Made by a program: the position numbers and the translations under genes
Origin: Streptomyces aurantiogriseus
Lineage (GTDB): Bacteria > Actinomycetota > Actinomycetes > Streptomycetales > Streptomycetaceae
Assembly: GCF_014649375.1 (NCBI RefSeq)
Contig: NZ_BMSX01000010.1
Coordinates: 248,001-312,000, forward strand
Direction: 5' to 3'
DNA length: 64,000 nt
The notes under the pieces: generated by a model
The model's input: the letters and a program-made list of their open reading frames with translations, nothing else
Told to the model about the DNA's origin: nothing
The model's database searches: none
Part shown: piece after piece, positions 40,386 to 49,568 of the stretch
How the letters are laid out: every line of letters begins with the position of its first letter
How positions within the stretch are numbered: position 1 is the first letter of the stretch

Positions 40386-42608
40386 TCACGAAGTCGGCGC
40401 GTGATGCTGTGCCCGGCTCACGTCGTACACGCCGGGCACGTTGCGCATGGCGCGCATCAGGGTGGGCAGGTGGGCCGCGTCGGGGAGCTGGAGGGTGTAC
40501 GTGTGGCGTACGCGTTGCTGGCTGGGCGGTTCGACGGTCGCGGAGACGATCTCGGCGCCCTCCAGGGCCATCGCTTCGGTGAGGTCGGCGAGCAGGTGGG
40601 GCCGGCCGAACGATTCCGCGACCAGGGTGACCCGGCACTCGGTGGTGTCCCCCCAGCGCACGTCGACCTGCGCGCGCCCCGCGTTCATCATGCGCGACAC
40701 GGCGGCGCACTCCACACGGTGCACGGTCACCACTCCCCCGCGCACGGCGAAACCGATCACCTCGTCGGACGGCACCGGCGTGCAGCACCCGGCGAGCCGG
40801 ACGCTCGCGCCGGGACGGTCCACGACGGTGAGGGCGGCGTCGGGGCGGGGGGCGGGCCCCTCGGAGACAGGGCGGACGGAGATGCCCTGAGCGGCTCCCG
40901 CTGCCTCGGTCTCGTCGGCGTCCGTGTCTCCCCCGGTGTCCGCGGTGTCCGCGGAGGCCCCCGCGTCGGACGCGGCAGCCGGACCCTCCGTTCCCGGGTG
41001 CGCGGCCAGCCACCTCTGGATGGCGATGCGGGCGGCAGGCGTGTGGGCGTGGTCCAGCCACTCCCTGGAGGGCTCGGAGGCCGGATCCTGGCCCATGAGG
41101 AGCTGGACGGTGTCACCGTCCCGCAGAACCGTGCTCAGGGTCGCCAGGCGCCCGTTGACGCGGGCGCCGATGCAGGCATGGGCGTCCTCGCCGTACTGCG
41201 CGTACGCGGCGTCCACGCAGGTGGCGCCCTCGGGCAGGCCGAGGGCGCCGCCGTCGGGACGGAAGACGGTGATCTCGCGGTCCTGGGCGAGGTCCTCGCG
41301 CAGGGTGGACCAGAAGGTGTCGGGGTCGGGTGCGGCCTCCTGCCAGTCGAGGAGGCGGGAGAGCCAGCCGGGGCGGGTGGGGTCGACACGCTCCCCGTCG
41401 GCCGTGCCTCCCTCGGCCTGCCCGCCCTCGCCGCCCTGCTCCTCCGAGGGAGGAGCGTAGGGATTGCCGAGGGCGACGACGCCGGCCTCGGCGACCTTGT
41501 GCATCTGGTGGGTGCGGATGAGGACTTCGGCGACCTGGCCGTCCTCGCGGGCGACGGCGGTGTGCAGCGACTGGTACAGGTTGAACTTGGGGACGGCGAT
41601 GAAGTCCTTGAACTCCGAGACGACCGGCGTCATACAGGTGTGCAGTTCGCCGAGGACCGCGTAACAGTCGGCGTCCTCGTTGACGAGGACGAGCAGGCGG
41701 CCGAAGTCGCAGCCGCGCAGCCGGCCGCGCTTGCGGGACACGCGGTGGACGGAGACGAAGTGCCGTGGCCGGATGAGGACTTCGGCCTGGATGTCGGCGT
41801 CGCGCAGGACCGTGCGCATGGCGTCGGCGAACTCGGCGAGCGCGTCGTCCGGGCGGGAGGCGTTGTCGACGATCAGCTCGCGCGTGTGCTCGTACTCCTC
41901 GGGGTGCAGGATCGCGAAGACCAGGTCTTCCAGCTCGGTCTTGAGGGCCTGGACACCGAGGCGTTCGGCGAGCGGGATGAGGACGTCCCGGGTCACCTTG
42001 GCGATGCGCGCCTGTTTCTCGGGGCGCATCACGCCGAGGGTGCGCATGTTGTGCAGCCGGTCGGCGAGTTTGATGGACATCACGCGGACGTCGTTGCCGG
42101 TGGCGACGAGCATCTTGCGGAACGTCTCGGGTTCGGCGGCGGCGCCGTAGTCGACCTTCTCCAACTTCGTGACGCCGTCGACGAGATAGCGCACCTCCTC
42201 GCCGAACTCCTCGCCGACCTGATCGAGGGTCACATCGGTGTCCTCGACGGTGTCGTGGAGCAGAGAGGCCGTCAAGGTCGTGGTCTCGGCGCCGAGTTCG
42301 GCGAGGATGAGCGTCACGGCGAGCGGGTGCGTGATGTACGGCTCGCCGCTCTTGCGCATCTGGCCGCGGTGCGAGGACTCTGCGAGCACGTAGGCGCGGC
42401 GCAGTGGTTCGAGGTCGGCGTCGGGGTGGTGGGCGCGGTGGGCCTCGACCACGTGCCCGATCGCGTCGGGCAGCCGGCCGCGGGAGGCGGGGCCGAGCAA
42501 CGCGGCCCGGCCCAGGCGACGCAGGTCGATCCGGGGGCGGCTGCGCCTGCGGGGCGCGGCAGGCGCTACCGGGCCTGGGGTCGCGGGGTTCGTGGCCTCC
42601 GCACTCAT
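40386..42608 (-). CDS. rshA: RelA/SpoT-homologue (p)ppGpp enzyme, RshA-like
   Basis: A 740-residue protein from ATG 42608 (CCGGAGGTGCCC upstream). The hydrolase HD domain is intact: SLLHDTVEDTD (HD at ~99-100) and IKLADRLHNMRTL. The synthetase region follows (RGCDFGRLLVLVNEDADCYAVLG, KFNLYQSLHTAV, AEVLIRTHQMHKVAE); a TGS domain (ITVFRPDGGALGLPEGATCVD) and an ACT-like C-terminus close the protein. The glycine usually in NGYQS is replaced (NLYQS), so synthetase activity is doubtful. This corresponds to the second long Rsh of Streptomyces. It would control ppGpp, growth and antibiotic onset. A charged low-complexity insertion sits at ~440-460. Confidence 0.88.
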   Translation of the reverse strand: MSAEATNPATPGPVAPAAPRRRSRPRIDLRRLGRAALLGPASRGRLPDAIGHVVEAHRAHHPDADLEPLRRAYVLAESSHRGQMRKSGEPYITHPLAVTLILAELGAETTTLTASLLHDTVEDTDVTLDQVGEEFGEEVRYLVDGVTKLEKVDYGAAAEPETFRKMLVATGNDVRVMSIKLADRLHNMRTLGVMRPEKQARIAKVTRDVLIPLAERLGVQALKTELEDLVFAILHPEEYEHTRELIVDNASRPDDALAEFADAMRTVLRDADIQAEVLIRPRHFVSVHRVSRKRGRLRGCDFGRLLVLVNEDADCYAVLGELHTCMTPVVSEFKDFIAVPKFNLYQSLHTAVAREDGQVAEVLIRTHQMHKVAEAGVVALGNPYAPPSEEQGGEGGQAEGGTADGERVDPTRPGWLSRLLDWQEAAPDPDTFWSTLREDLAQDREITVFRPDGGALGLPEGATCVDAAYAQYGEDAHACIGARVNGRLATLSTVLRDGDTVQLLMGQDPASEPSREWLDHAHTPAARIAIQRWLAAHPGTEGPAAASDAGASADTADTGGDTDADETEAAGAAQGISVRPVSEGPAPRPDAALTVVDRPGASVRLAGCCTPVPSDEVIGFAVRGGVVTVHRVECAAVSRMMNAGRAQVDVRWGDTTECRVTLVAESFGRPHLLADLTEAMALEGAEIVSATVEPPSQQRVRHTYTLQLPDAAHLPTLMRAMRNVPGVYDVSRAQHHAPTS

Positions 42609-42908
42609 GGGCACCTCCGGCTGCGTGGACCGGCGGACGGAGTGCCCCAGGGCGGACACGGCTCAGGGGGCTGGCAACGATCCCCCGTCCGGGCCGGTGC
42701 TTGATGCTACCGAGCCCACCACGCCCGACTGACCGCCTCTCGCCGAGCGTGAAACGGATCACCCATTCGAGCGAGGGCGGGGAGGTTTACGATTTTGCGC
42801 CGCCCGACCAGGGGTCGGTCTTGATTTCGAACTCACGGCGGTGGCCCCGGCGGCACTCCTGCGCACCTCAGGGCCACGTCGGCCTCCGAAGCCAAGCCGC
42901 CGCATCCG
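42609..42908. other. Intergenic region between rsh and dapF
   Basis: 300 bases between two minus-strand genes. It should contain the rsh promoter. I see no supported ORF; the part near 42790-42840 is relatively AT-rich (TTTACGATTTTG) and may be promoter DNA, but no clean -10/-35 pair is visible. Confidence 0.4.
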
Positions 42909-43778
42909 TCAACTGACGGCGGTTTCCAGCCATTCCGGTTCGATCTCGCCCTCGGCGACGATGACCGCGGGTCCGGTCATCTCGATCTCGCCGTCGGGCC
43001 GCTCGGTGATGACGAGGCGTCCGCCGGGGACATCCACGGTGTAGGTGACCGGCGTCCCGGTGACGGTCGGGTCGACGCCGTCCCGGCGCGCGGCTGCCAC
43101 GGCGACGGCGCACGCGCCCGTGCCGCACGACCGGGTCTCGCCGGAACCGCGCTCGTGCACCCGCAGCGCGACGTGCTGGGGGCCCCGGTCGACGACGAAC
43201 TCGACGTTGACCCCGTCCGGGTAGGCGGAGGCCGGGCTGAAGGGCGGCGGGGAGAACAGGTTGCCCGCGTGCGCGAGGTCGTCGACGAAGGCGACGGCGT
43301 GCGGGTTGCCCATGTTCACGTTCCGCGCGGGCCAGCTGCGCTCGCCGACGCTCACGGTGACGTCCTCTTCGGGGAGGCGCGCCCTGCCCATGCCGACGGT
43401 GACGTCACCGTTCTTGGCGATGTGTACGGTCTTCACGCCCGCGCGCGTGGCGACCGCGAGGTCGCCCTCGGTGACGAGCCCGGCGTGCTGGAGGTAGCGT
43501 GCGAAGACACGGACGCCGTTGCCGCACATCTCCGCGATCGAGCCGTCGCCGTTGCGGTAGTCCATGAACCACTCCGCCTCGGCCGCCATCTCCTGGGCCT
43601 CGGGGTGGGCGGCGGACCGCACGACGTGCAGCAGCCCGTCGCCGCCGATGCCCGCGCGCCGGTCGCACAGAGCGGCGACGGCGGCCGGGGGGAGGTCGAT
43701 GGCGTTCTCGGGGTCCGGGACGATCACGAAGTCGTTCTCGGTGCCGTGTCCCTTGAGGAAGGCGATCCGCGTGCTCAT
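42909..43778 (-). CDS. dapF: Diaminopimelate epimerase
   Basis: A 289-residue enzyme from ATG 43778 (MSTRIAFLKGHGTENDF). It interconverts LL- and meso-diaminopimelate in lysine and cell-wall synthesis. The two catalytic cysteines are visible in EMCGNGVRVF (~87) and SCGTGACA (~233), with the NMGNPHAV motif (~161). The frame opens earlier but that start has no ribosome site. Streptomyces uses LL-diaminopimelate in its wall, so the enzyme supplies meso-DAP for lysine. It is followed by a membrane gene and miaA on the same strand. Confidence 0.95.
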   Translation of the reverse strand: MSTRIAFLKGHGTENDFVIVPDPENAIDLPPAAVAALCDRRAGIGGDGLLHVVRSAAHPEAQEMAAEAEWFMDYRNGDGSIAEMCGNGVRVFARYLQHAGLVTEGDLAVATRAGVKTVHIAKNGDVTVGMGRARLPEEDVTVSVGERSWPARNVNMGNPHAVAFVDDLAHAGNLFSPPPFSPASAYPDGVNVEFVVDRGPQHVALRVHERGSGETRSCGTGACAVAVAAARRDGVDPTVTGTPVTYTVDVPGGRLVITERPDGEIEMTGPAVIVAEGEIEPEWLETAVS

Positions 43779-43901
43779 TCCTCGATCGTACGGGGTGGGT
43801 ACGACACCGCGACGCGCGCGTGGAGGGCCGCCTGCGAACCGGACCAGGCACCGCGCGCGTGCACCACAGGACACGGCACGCGCGCGTGGGTGCTCTGCGG
43901 C

Positions 43902-44411
43902 CTAGCGAAGCCGTGCGACCCGCCACACGGCCAGGACGACCACCGCGGCGACCACGACGACGTACGCGAGGACCACGCGCCAGTCGGGGCGGCGGCCGGA
44001 GCCGCGCTGGGGCAGGCCGGGCCACGTGTAACCCACGCGACGCGCGGCCATCATCCCCCAGCCGGCCGCGCAGGAGCAGATCAGCAGCCCCAGCATGGCG
44101 ATCACGGCTCCGCTGTCGCCGAAGTCGAAGGCGAGAGGGAACGCGAACATCAGGGAGCCGGTCGCGGCCAGGCCCACGATGGGGGCGAGCTGCCAGATCC
44201 GCAGCCGCCGCTGGGGGCGCAGCTCGACCTCCACCTCGGGGCCGCCGGCGAACATCTCCTCGGGCTCGGGCCCGTCGGCGGTCACGCCGTCCTGGGTGTC
44301 GTCGACGTCCGGCCCGTCGGGGCTCAGACGCACTTCCTCGGGCTCCGGTTCACCCCGCTCGGTGATCAGGTGCTCGGTGCCTTGTGCGGTGTCGCGAGGG
44401 CCGGCCTCCAT
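43902..44411 (-). CDS. Conserved three-helix membrane protein
   Basis: A 169-residue protein; ATG 44411 is preferred because GGGAGGGCGCG lies upstream, with a GTG at 44441 as alternative. Residues ~1-65 are acidic (EPEEVRLSPDGPDVDDTQDG); three hydrophobic helices follow (LAPIVGLAATGSLMFAFPL, VIAMLGLLICSCAAGWGM and VVLAYVVVVAAVVVLAVW). The DapF-miaA interval of Streptomyces usually carries such a gene. No known function. Confidence 0.7.
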   Translation of the reverse strand: MEAGPRDTAQGTEHLITERGEPEPEEVRLSPDGPDVDDTQDGVTADGPEPEEMFAGGPEVEVELRPQRRLRIWQLAPIVGLAATGSLMFAFPLAFDFGDSGAVIAMLGLLICSCAAGWGMMAARRVGYTWPGLPQRGSGRRPDWRVVLAYVVVVAAVVVLAVWRVARLR

Positions 44412-44519
44412 CGCCACGCGCCCTCCCAACTCGGACTCCACTTGGTCGATCGAAGCTCGATGATGGCATGGTGCCGAAGGCCCGGACGGCGGCCTGAGCG
44501 TCCCGATGCCATGACGTGA

Positions 44520-45458
44520 TCAGGCTGTAACCGGTCGTTCGACCAACGCCAGTGCGAGCTGCGGAAGTTCTGTGAGATCCGCCGCAGCCCCACTCAACCA
44601 GTGCACCCGCGGGTCGCGCCTGAACCATGAATCCTGGCGGCGCGCGAAGCGCTTGGTGGCACGGACGGTCTCCGCGCGCGCCTCTTCCAGCGTGCACTCA
44701 CCGCTCAGAGCCGCGAGGACCTGCTGGTAGCCGAGCGCGCGCGAGGCCGTACGCCCCTCGCGCAGGCCTTGCGCCTCCAGCGCGCGCACCTCGTCCACGA
44801 GCCCCGCGTCCCACATCCGGTCGACACGGCGGGCGATGCGCTCGTCGAGTTCGGGGCGCGCCACGTCGACACCGATCTGGACGGTGTCGTAGACCGAGTC
44901 GTGGCCCGGCAGGTTGGCCGTGAAGGGCTTGCCGGTGATCTCGATCACCTCGAGGGCGCGGACGATACGACGGCCGTTGCTGGGCAGGATCGCCTGCGCC
45001 GCCTCGGGGTCGGCGGCGGCGAGCCGGGCGTGCAGGGCGCCGGAGCCGCGCAGCGTGAGCTCCTCCTCCAGGCGCGCGCGGACCTCGGGGTCGGTGCCGG
45101 GGAACTCCAGGTTGTCGACGGCTCCCCGGACGTACAGCCCGGAGCCGCCGACCAGGATCGGCCAGCGGCCCGCGGCGAGCAGAGCGTCGATCCGGGCGCG
45201 GGCCAGCTTCTGGTACTCGGCGACGGAGGCGGTGACCGTGACGTCCCAGATGTCCAGGAGGTGGTGCGGGACGCCATCGCGCTCCTCGGGCGTCAGCTTG
45301 GCGGTGCCGATGTCCATCCCTCGGTAGAGCTGCATGGAGTCGGCGTTGACGACCTCGCCGCCGAGCTGCTGAGCCAGGAAGACGCCCAGATCGGACTTTC
45401 CGGCTGCAGTCGGTCCGACGACGGCGATGACGTGGGGGGCGGGGGGTGCGCTGCTCAC
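44520..45458 (-). CDS. miaA: tRNA dimethylallyltransferase
   Basis: A 312-residue enzyme from GTG 45458. It adds a dimethylallyl group to A37 of tRNAs that read UNN codons. Visible motifs: P-loop VVGPTAAGKSDL, NADSMQLYRGMDIGTAK (substrate Asp), DIWDV, VGGSGLYV, NGRRIVRALEVIE, and the tRNA/zinc-region YQQVLAAL, TVRATKRFARRQDSWFRRDP. The product is the substrate of MiaB, whose gene lies 2 kb away on the same strand. The large N-terminal extension of the open frame overlaps the divergent gene and is not coding. Confidence 0.95.
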   Translation of the reverse strand: MSSAPPAPHVIAVVGPTAAGKSDLGVFLAQQLGGEVVNADSMQLYRGMDIGTAKLTPEERDGVPHHLLDIWDVTVTASVAEYQKLARARIDALLAAGRWPILVGGSGLYVRGAVDNLEFPGTDPEVRARLEEELTLRGSGALHARLAAADPEAAQAILPSNGRRIVRALEVIEITGKPFTANLPGHDSVYDTVQIGVDVARPELDERIARRVDRMWDAGLVDEVRALEAQGLREGRTASRALGYQQVLAALSGECTLEEARAETVRATKRFARRQDSWFRRDPRVHWLSGAAADLTELPQLALALVERPVTA

Positions 45459-45641
45459 GGCACCAGTCTCGCAAACCTCGCAGCCCGCTCTCGAACGAGT
45501 TACGTGACGGGGCCGGTCCGGCGTCGTTGCCCGTTGCGAGATTCCCGTCGCCCGTTCGCGGGGGCGGCGCATCCCGGTGGCGCAAACGGACGCACCGGGC
45601 AACGCGGGATTTCGCCCGCACGAGTACCGTATGGAGTTGAT

Positions 45642-45968
45642 ATGGGCGTTTTGGCGCGGCTTTTCCGGAGGTCGAAGGTCACGGAAGAGGCGACTGCGGA
45701 GGAGACGGTCACGGAGGAGACGGTCACGGAGGAGACGACCGCGCGGGAGGCGGAGACCACCGCCGAGGCACCGGCCGGTACGACGGTGGACGGCGCCGAG
45801 ACGGAGCAGGCCGCCGAGGCGCTGGTGCGGACGTCGACCGAGACCGGCGATGCCACGGAGACGGCGGCGAAGACCGACACCACCAGCACCGACGGCGTCG
45901 AGATCCCCCGGCAGCAGTCCGCCGAGGAGGCCGTCGACAATGAGGCCGGCGAGAACGCCCGCACGTAG
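45642..45968 (+). CDS. Acidic low-complexity protein, unknown function
   Basis: A 108-residue protein from ATG 45642 (ATGGAGTTGAT). After a basic MGVLARLFRRSK start, residues 14-105 are made of E, T, A repeats, including EETVTEETVTEET. The basic start resembles that of the next protein (MGLLNNLKSR). It lies 24 bases before an MT0933-type antitoxin-like gene, probably in one operon. The repeat makes homology unreliable; function unknown. Confidence 0.6.
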   Translation: MGVLARLFRRSKVTEEATAEETVTEETVTEETTAREAETTAEAPAGTTVDGAETEQAAEALVRTSTETGDATETAAKTDTTSTDGVEIPRQQSAEEAVDNEAGENART

Positions 45969-45992
45969 CGGACCCGCCAGGGAAGGTGACCC

Positions 45993-46262
45993 ATGGGTCT
46001 TTTGAACAATCTCAAGTCCAGGCTCGCCCCGGCCAGGGGCAAGGTCTCGGACCTCGCGCACCGGCACGAGGACAAGATCCAGCACGGGATCGACAAGGCT
46101 GCCAAGGTCGTCGACGAGAGGACCAAGGGCAAGTACCACGACAAGATCCACACGGGCACCGACAAGGCCAAGGGCGCCATGGACCGGCTCGCGCACAAGG
46201 ACGAGCCGAGGGCGGGCGGCGACACGTTCACGCCGCCGAGCACACCCCCGCCCAGCTCCTGA
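45993..46262 (+). CDS. MT0933-like antitoxin-family protein
   Basis: An 89-residue protein starting at ATG with GGAAGGTGACCC upstream. The body (KVSDLAHRHEDKIQHGIDKA, VVDERTKGKYHDKIHTGTDK) matches the family annotated as MT0933-like antitoxins, helical proteins frequent in Streptomyces in multiple copies without obvious toxin partners. No toxin gene flanks it here; the upstream acidic protein is not a recognisable toxin. A Pro-rich tail ends the protein. The antitoxin label is only a family name in this case. Confidence 0.7.
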   Translation: MGLLNNLKSRLAPARGKVSDLAHRHEDKIQHGIDKAAKVVDERTKGKYHDKIHTGTDKAKGAMDRLAHKDEPRAGGDTFTPPSTPPPSS

Positions 46263-46288
46263 ACAGCAGCCACAGCACGACACCGATC

Positions 46289-46329
46289 GGCGGACGGCCG
46301 CGCAGCGGAAACGCTCGCGGCCGTCCGCC
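46289..46329 (+). terminator. Terminator after antitoxin-like gene
   Basis: A perfect 14-bp stem GGCGGACGGCCGCG / CGCGGCCGTCCGCC with 13-base loop, 26 bases past the stop; no T-run. Confidence 0.7.
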
Positions 46330-46475
46330 GTTCCACGACAGCCGCGCCACCACCGGCGCCGGAGCGCTCCGTCGGCCGTGCGAGTACCTTCGCCGACCCG
46401 GACGACACGGCCGCCCGAGGGACGAAGCCCCGCCCCGGCACCACCACGACACCGACCAGCGCTGCCGTCGGTCGC

Positions 46476-47189
46476 CTAGGACCAGGCCGCGACCACGTAT
46501 CCGACGCCGTACGGCGCGTCCTCGTACAGCAGCGTGCCCGACAGTCCGGCGCCCTCGGCCACGCCCGCGAGCACCTGCCAGGGTGCCCGGCCGGCCGCCT
46601 TCAGCTCGCGCGCCAGCTCGGCGTCGAGGGCCTCGAGGGCCGCGACGTCCGCCGTGCCGAGCGCCCGGGCGACCTCCGCGTCGAAGGGTGCCGCGCGCTC
46701 GTCGAGATAGCCCGGCGCCTTCAGCGTCCGGCACGCGCTGGCGTCGCCCATCACCAGCAGTGCCATCCGCCCGGGCTGTGCGCCGATGTCCCTTCCGACG
46801 TCGACGCACCGCTCGGGCGCGAGCCGTTCCCCCACGCCGAGCCCCTCGACCGGGGTGGACCATCCGGCCCGCTCCAGCAACCAGGCACCGACGGCGAGGG
46901 AGGGCGGCAGCTCCCGCTCGGGCGCGGTGGCCCCGCCGCCCCTCCCGAGCCGTACGGTGAGGTCGACGCCGAAGCCGCTGAACGAGCCGGGCGTGCCCTC
47001 CGCGTGCGTGCCCCGCCCGGACTCGTCGGCAGGCCCGACGACCACGAGCCGGTCCGGCCGGGCGGCGGCGAGCACGCCCAGCGCGTCGGAGCAGGCGGCA
47101 CGCGCGGCGTCCAGCTCGGGTGCGGCACCCGCGGCGACCTCGGGCACGAGCAGGGGCGGACAGGGACAGACCGCGGCGGCGACAAGCAT
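46476..47189 (-). CDS. Class III extradiol dioxygenase-like protein
   Basis: A 237-residue protein beginning MLVAAAVCPCPPLLVPEVAAG, the signature of a small actinobacterial family related to the B subunit of class III extradiol (LigB) dioxygenases and AmmeMemoRadiSam B proteins. Conserved-looking segments are VVVGPADESG and ALLVMGDASACRT. The iron-binding His pair of true dioxygenases is not obvious; P-C-P at the N-terminus replaces the usual P-H-P. Enzymatic function therefore remains doubtful. It sits 90 bases downstream of miaB on the same strand, an arrangement I recall from Streptomyces genomes. Confidence 0.72.
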   Translation of the reverse strand: MLVAAAVCPCPPLLVPEVAAGAAPELDAARAACSDALGVLAAARPDRLVVVGPADESGRGTHAEGTPGSFSGFGVDLTVRLGRGGGATAPERELPPSLAVGAWLLERAGWSTPVEGLGVGERLAPERCVDVGRDIGAQPGRMALLVMGDASACRTLKAPGYLDERAAPFDAEVARALGTADVAALEALDAELARELKAAGRAPWQVLAGVAEGAGLSGTLLYEDAPYGVGYVVAAWS

Positions 47190-47279
47190 GATCGGCAGCG
47201 TAGCCGCGCCCGCCGTCAGTCCTCGATCACCACGTCCGTCGGATCGATCGCCCCACGCTCCCCGCCGCCACCGGCCGGG

Positions 47280-48800
47280 TCAGTCGCAGCCGCAGCCGCT
47301 GCCCGTGGCCACCGGGAGCGGGGCCGGCACGCCGACCTTGGGCAGGCCGAGCAGGACGCCGGCCGACTTGGCCGCCTTCTCGGCGTTGCGCTTCTCCCAG
47401 GCGTCCCCCGCGCGCGTGCGGCGCACGTCCAGGACGGGGCCCTCGGCGAGGAGGTGGTGCGGGGCGGCGTAGGTGACCTCGACGGTGACCACGTCGCCGG
47501 GGCGCACCTCCTGCTCCGGCTTGGTGAAGTGGACCAGGCGGTTGTCGGGGGCGCGGCCGGAGAGGCGGTGGGTGGCGCCGTCCTTGCGGCCCTCGCCCTC
47601 GGCGACCATCAGCTCCAGGGTGCGGCCGACCTGCTTCTTGTTCTCCTCCCAGGAGATCTCCTCCTGGAGCGCGACGAGACGCTCGTAGCGCGCCTGGACG
47701 ACCTCCTTGGGGATCTGGTGGTCCATGGTCGCGGCCGGGGTCCCGGGCCGCTTGGAGTACTGGAAGGTGAACGCCTGGGCGAACCGTGCCTCGCGCACGA
47801 CGTGCAGCGTCTGCTCGAAGTCCTCCTCGGTCTCGCCGGGGAAGCCCACGATGATGTCGGTGGAGATCGCCGCGTGCGGGATGGCGGCGCGGACCTTCTC
47901 GATGATCCCGAGGTAGCGCTCCTGCCGGTAGGAGCGGCGCATCGCCTTCAGGACCGTGTCCGAACCGGACTGCAGCGGCATGTGCAGCTGCGGCATCACG
48001 TTCGGCGTCGCGGCCATGGCCGCGATCACGTCGTCGGTGAAGTCACGCGGGTGCGGGGAGGTGAAGCGGACGCGCTCCAGGCCCTCGATCTTCCCGCAGG
48101 CGCGCAGCAGCTTGCTGAAGGCCTCGCGGTCGCCGATGTCGGAGCCGTACGCGTTGACGTTCTGGCCGAGCAGGGTGATCTCGGAGACGCCCTCGGCGAC
48201 CAGGGCCTCGATCTCGGCGAGGATGTCGCCGGGGCGGCGGTCCTTCTCCTTGCCGCGCAGGGCCGGGACGATGCAGAAGGTGCACGTGTTGTTGCAGCCG
48301 ACGGAGATGGAGACCCAGGCGGCGTACGCGCTCTCGCGGCGCGTCGGCAGGGTCGAGGGGAAGGCCTCCAGCGACTCGGCGATCTCGACCTGTGCCTCTT
48401 CCTGCACGCGCGCGCGTTCCAGCAGGACCGGCAGCTTGCCGATGTTGTGGGTGCCGAAGACGACGTCCACCCAGGGCGCCTTCTTCACGATGGTGTCGCG
48501 GTCCTTCTGCGCGAGACAGCCGCCCACGGCAATCTGCATGCCGGGTCGCGAGGCCTTCTTCGGCGCGAGGCGGCCGAGGTTGCCGTAGAGCCTGTTGTCG
48601 GCGTTCTCACGGACCGCGCAGGTGTTGAAGACGACGACGTCCGCGTCGCCGTCCGTCCCCTCGGGGGCCCGCACGTATCCGGCCTCTTCGAGCAGCCCGG
48701 ACAATCGCTCGGAATCGTGGACGTTCATCTGGCACCCGTAGGTGCGGATCTCATAGGTGCGATTGACGCCCACGGGCTGGCTCCGGTCGATGCTGCTCAT
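47280..48800 (-). CDS. miaB: tRNA-2-methylthio-N6-dimethylallyladenosine synthase
   Basis: A 506-residue radical-SAM methylthiotransferase from ATG 48800. It adds a methylthio group to i6A37 made by MiaA. The N-terminal cluster-binding domain (YGCQMNVHDSER, VVFNTCAVRENAD, AVGGCLAQK) precedes the radical-SAM motif GCNNTCTFC, then GFPGETEEDF and a C-terminal TRAM domain (~375-450). The C-terminus adds ~55 residues ending GSGCGCD. The GTG/ATG upstream alternative at 48845 is less likely. It is next to the dioxygenase-like gene and close to miaA. Confidence 0.95.
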   Translation of the reverse strand: MSSIDRSQPVGVNRTYEIRTYGCQMNVHDSERLSGLLEEAGYVRAPEGTDGDADVVVFNTCAVRENADNRLYGNLGRLAPKKASRPGMQIAVGGCLAQKDRDTIVKKAPWVDVVFGTHNIGKLPVLLERARVQEEAQVEIAESLEAFPSTLPTRRESAYAAWVSISVGCNNTCTFCIVPALRGKEKDRRPGDILAEIEALVAEGVSEITLLGQNVNAYGSDIGDREAFSKLLRACGKIEGLERVRFTSPHPRDFTDDVIAAMAATPNVMPQLHMPLQSGSDTVLKAMRRSYRQERYLGIIEKVRAAIPHAAISTDIIVGFPGETEEDFEQTLHVVREARFAQAFTFQYSKRPGTPAATMDHQIPKEVVQARYERLVALQEEISWEENKKQVGRTLELMVAEGEGRKDGATHRLSGRAPDNRLVHFTKPEQEVRPGDVVTVEVTYAAPHHLLAEGPVLDVRRTRAGDAWEKRNAEKAAKSAGVLLGLPKVGVPAPLPVATGSGCGCD

Positions 48801-48878
48801 GCCATAAGGGTAGGCGGTACCTCGGACAGCCCAGGCCTCGATCACCGAAGGGCCCTCGTCTCCGGGCCCGTCCCGGGT

Positions 48879-49568
48879 TCAGGGGTCGATGAGGCCGGCG
48901 CGGATGGCGTAGCGGGTGAGTTCCAGCCGGTCGCGCATACCTAGCTTGTGCAGGAGGTTGGCGCGGTGCCGTTCGACCGTCTTGGCACTGATGAAGAGCA
49001 GCGTGCCGATCTCCTTGGACGTGTGGCCTTCGGCGACGAGCTTGAGGATCTCCTCCTCGCGTTCGGTGATGGGCCGCTCGGGCAGACCGTCGATGCCGTC
49101 GCCGCGGTGCAGCCGGTCCAGGTACGAGCGGACGAGCGCCCGCTCCGCGCCCGGGTAGATGAACGGCTCGTCGCGCATGGCCGCCCGGCAGGCCTCGACG
49201 AGGTCGCGGTCGGCGACGGACTTCAGGACGTAGCCGCCGGCTCCGGCCTTGAGGGCCTCGAAGAAGTACTGCTCGTTGTCGTACATGGTGAGGATGAGGA
49301 TGCGCAGGTCAGGGTGGCGGCGGGAAAGCTCCCGGGCCGCCTGCAGACCGGTCGTGCGGGGCATGGCGACGTCGAGGACGGCGAGATCGATGTCCCCGGC
49401 CCGGGCCCGCTCGACGGCCTCGGCGCCGTCCCCGGCCTCGGCGACCACCGTCAGATCGGGTTCGCCGTCCAGGATGAGCCGCACACCCCGGCGTACCAGC
49501 GTGTGATCGTCGGCGAGGAGGACGCGGGTGGGCGGGGCGGGCGGGCGCGGAGGCGTGTCGGCGGTCAT
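48879..49568 (-). CDS. NarL/LuxR-family response regulator
   Basis: A 229-residue regulator. The receiver domain (residues ~15-130) has the acidic DD at 19-20, phospho-acceptor Asp in LAVLDVAMPRT (~65), Thr in LILTMYD and Lys in VLKSVAD. A LuxR-type helix-turn-helix ends it (ITEREEEILKLVAEGHTSKEIG, ISAKTVERHRANLLHKLG). ATG 49568 overlaps the kinase stop by four bases (ATGA), so kinase and regulator are translated together. No ligand can be inferred. Confidence 0.9.
   Translation of the reverse strand: MTADTPPRPPAPPTRVLLADDHTLVRRGVRLILDGEPDLTVVAEAGDGAEAVERARAGDIDLAVLDVAMPRTTGLQAARELSRRHPDLRILILTMYDNEQYFFEALKAGAGGYVLKSVADRDLVEACRAAMRDEPFIYPGAERALVRSYLDRLHRGDGIDGLPERPITEREEEILKLVAEGHTSKEIGTLLFISAKTVERHRANLLHKLGMRDRLELTRYAIRAGLIDP

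Noticed and set aside
40116..42704. 862-codon plus-strand frame opposite rsh
   Set aside because: Antisense shadow of a clear Rsh enzyme; content follows the complementary codon bias.
45993..46262. Complete toxin-antitoxin pair at the MT0933-like gene
   Set aside because: Neither neighbour resembles a toxin; the upstream protein is an acidic low-complexity repeat, so the antitoxin name is only a family label.
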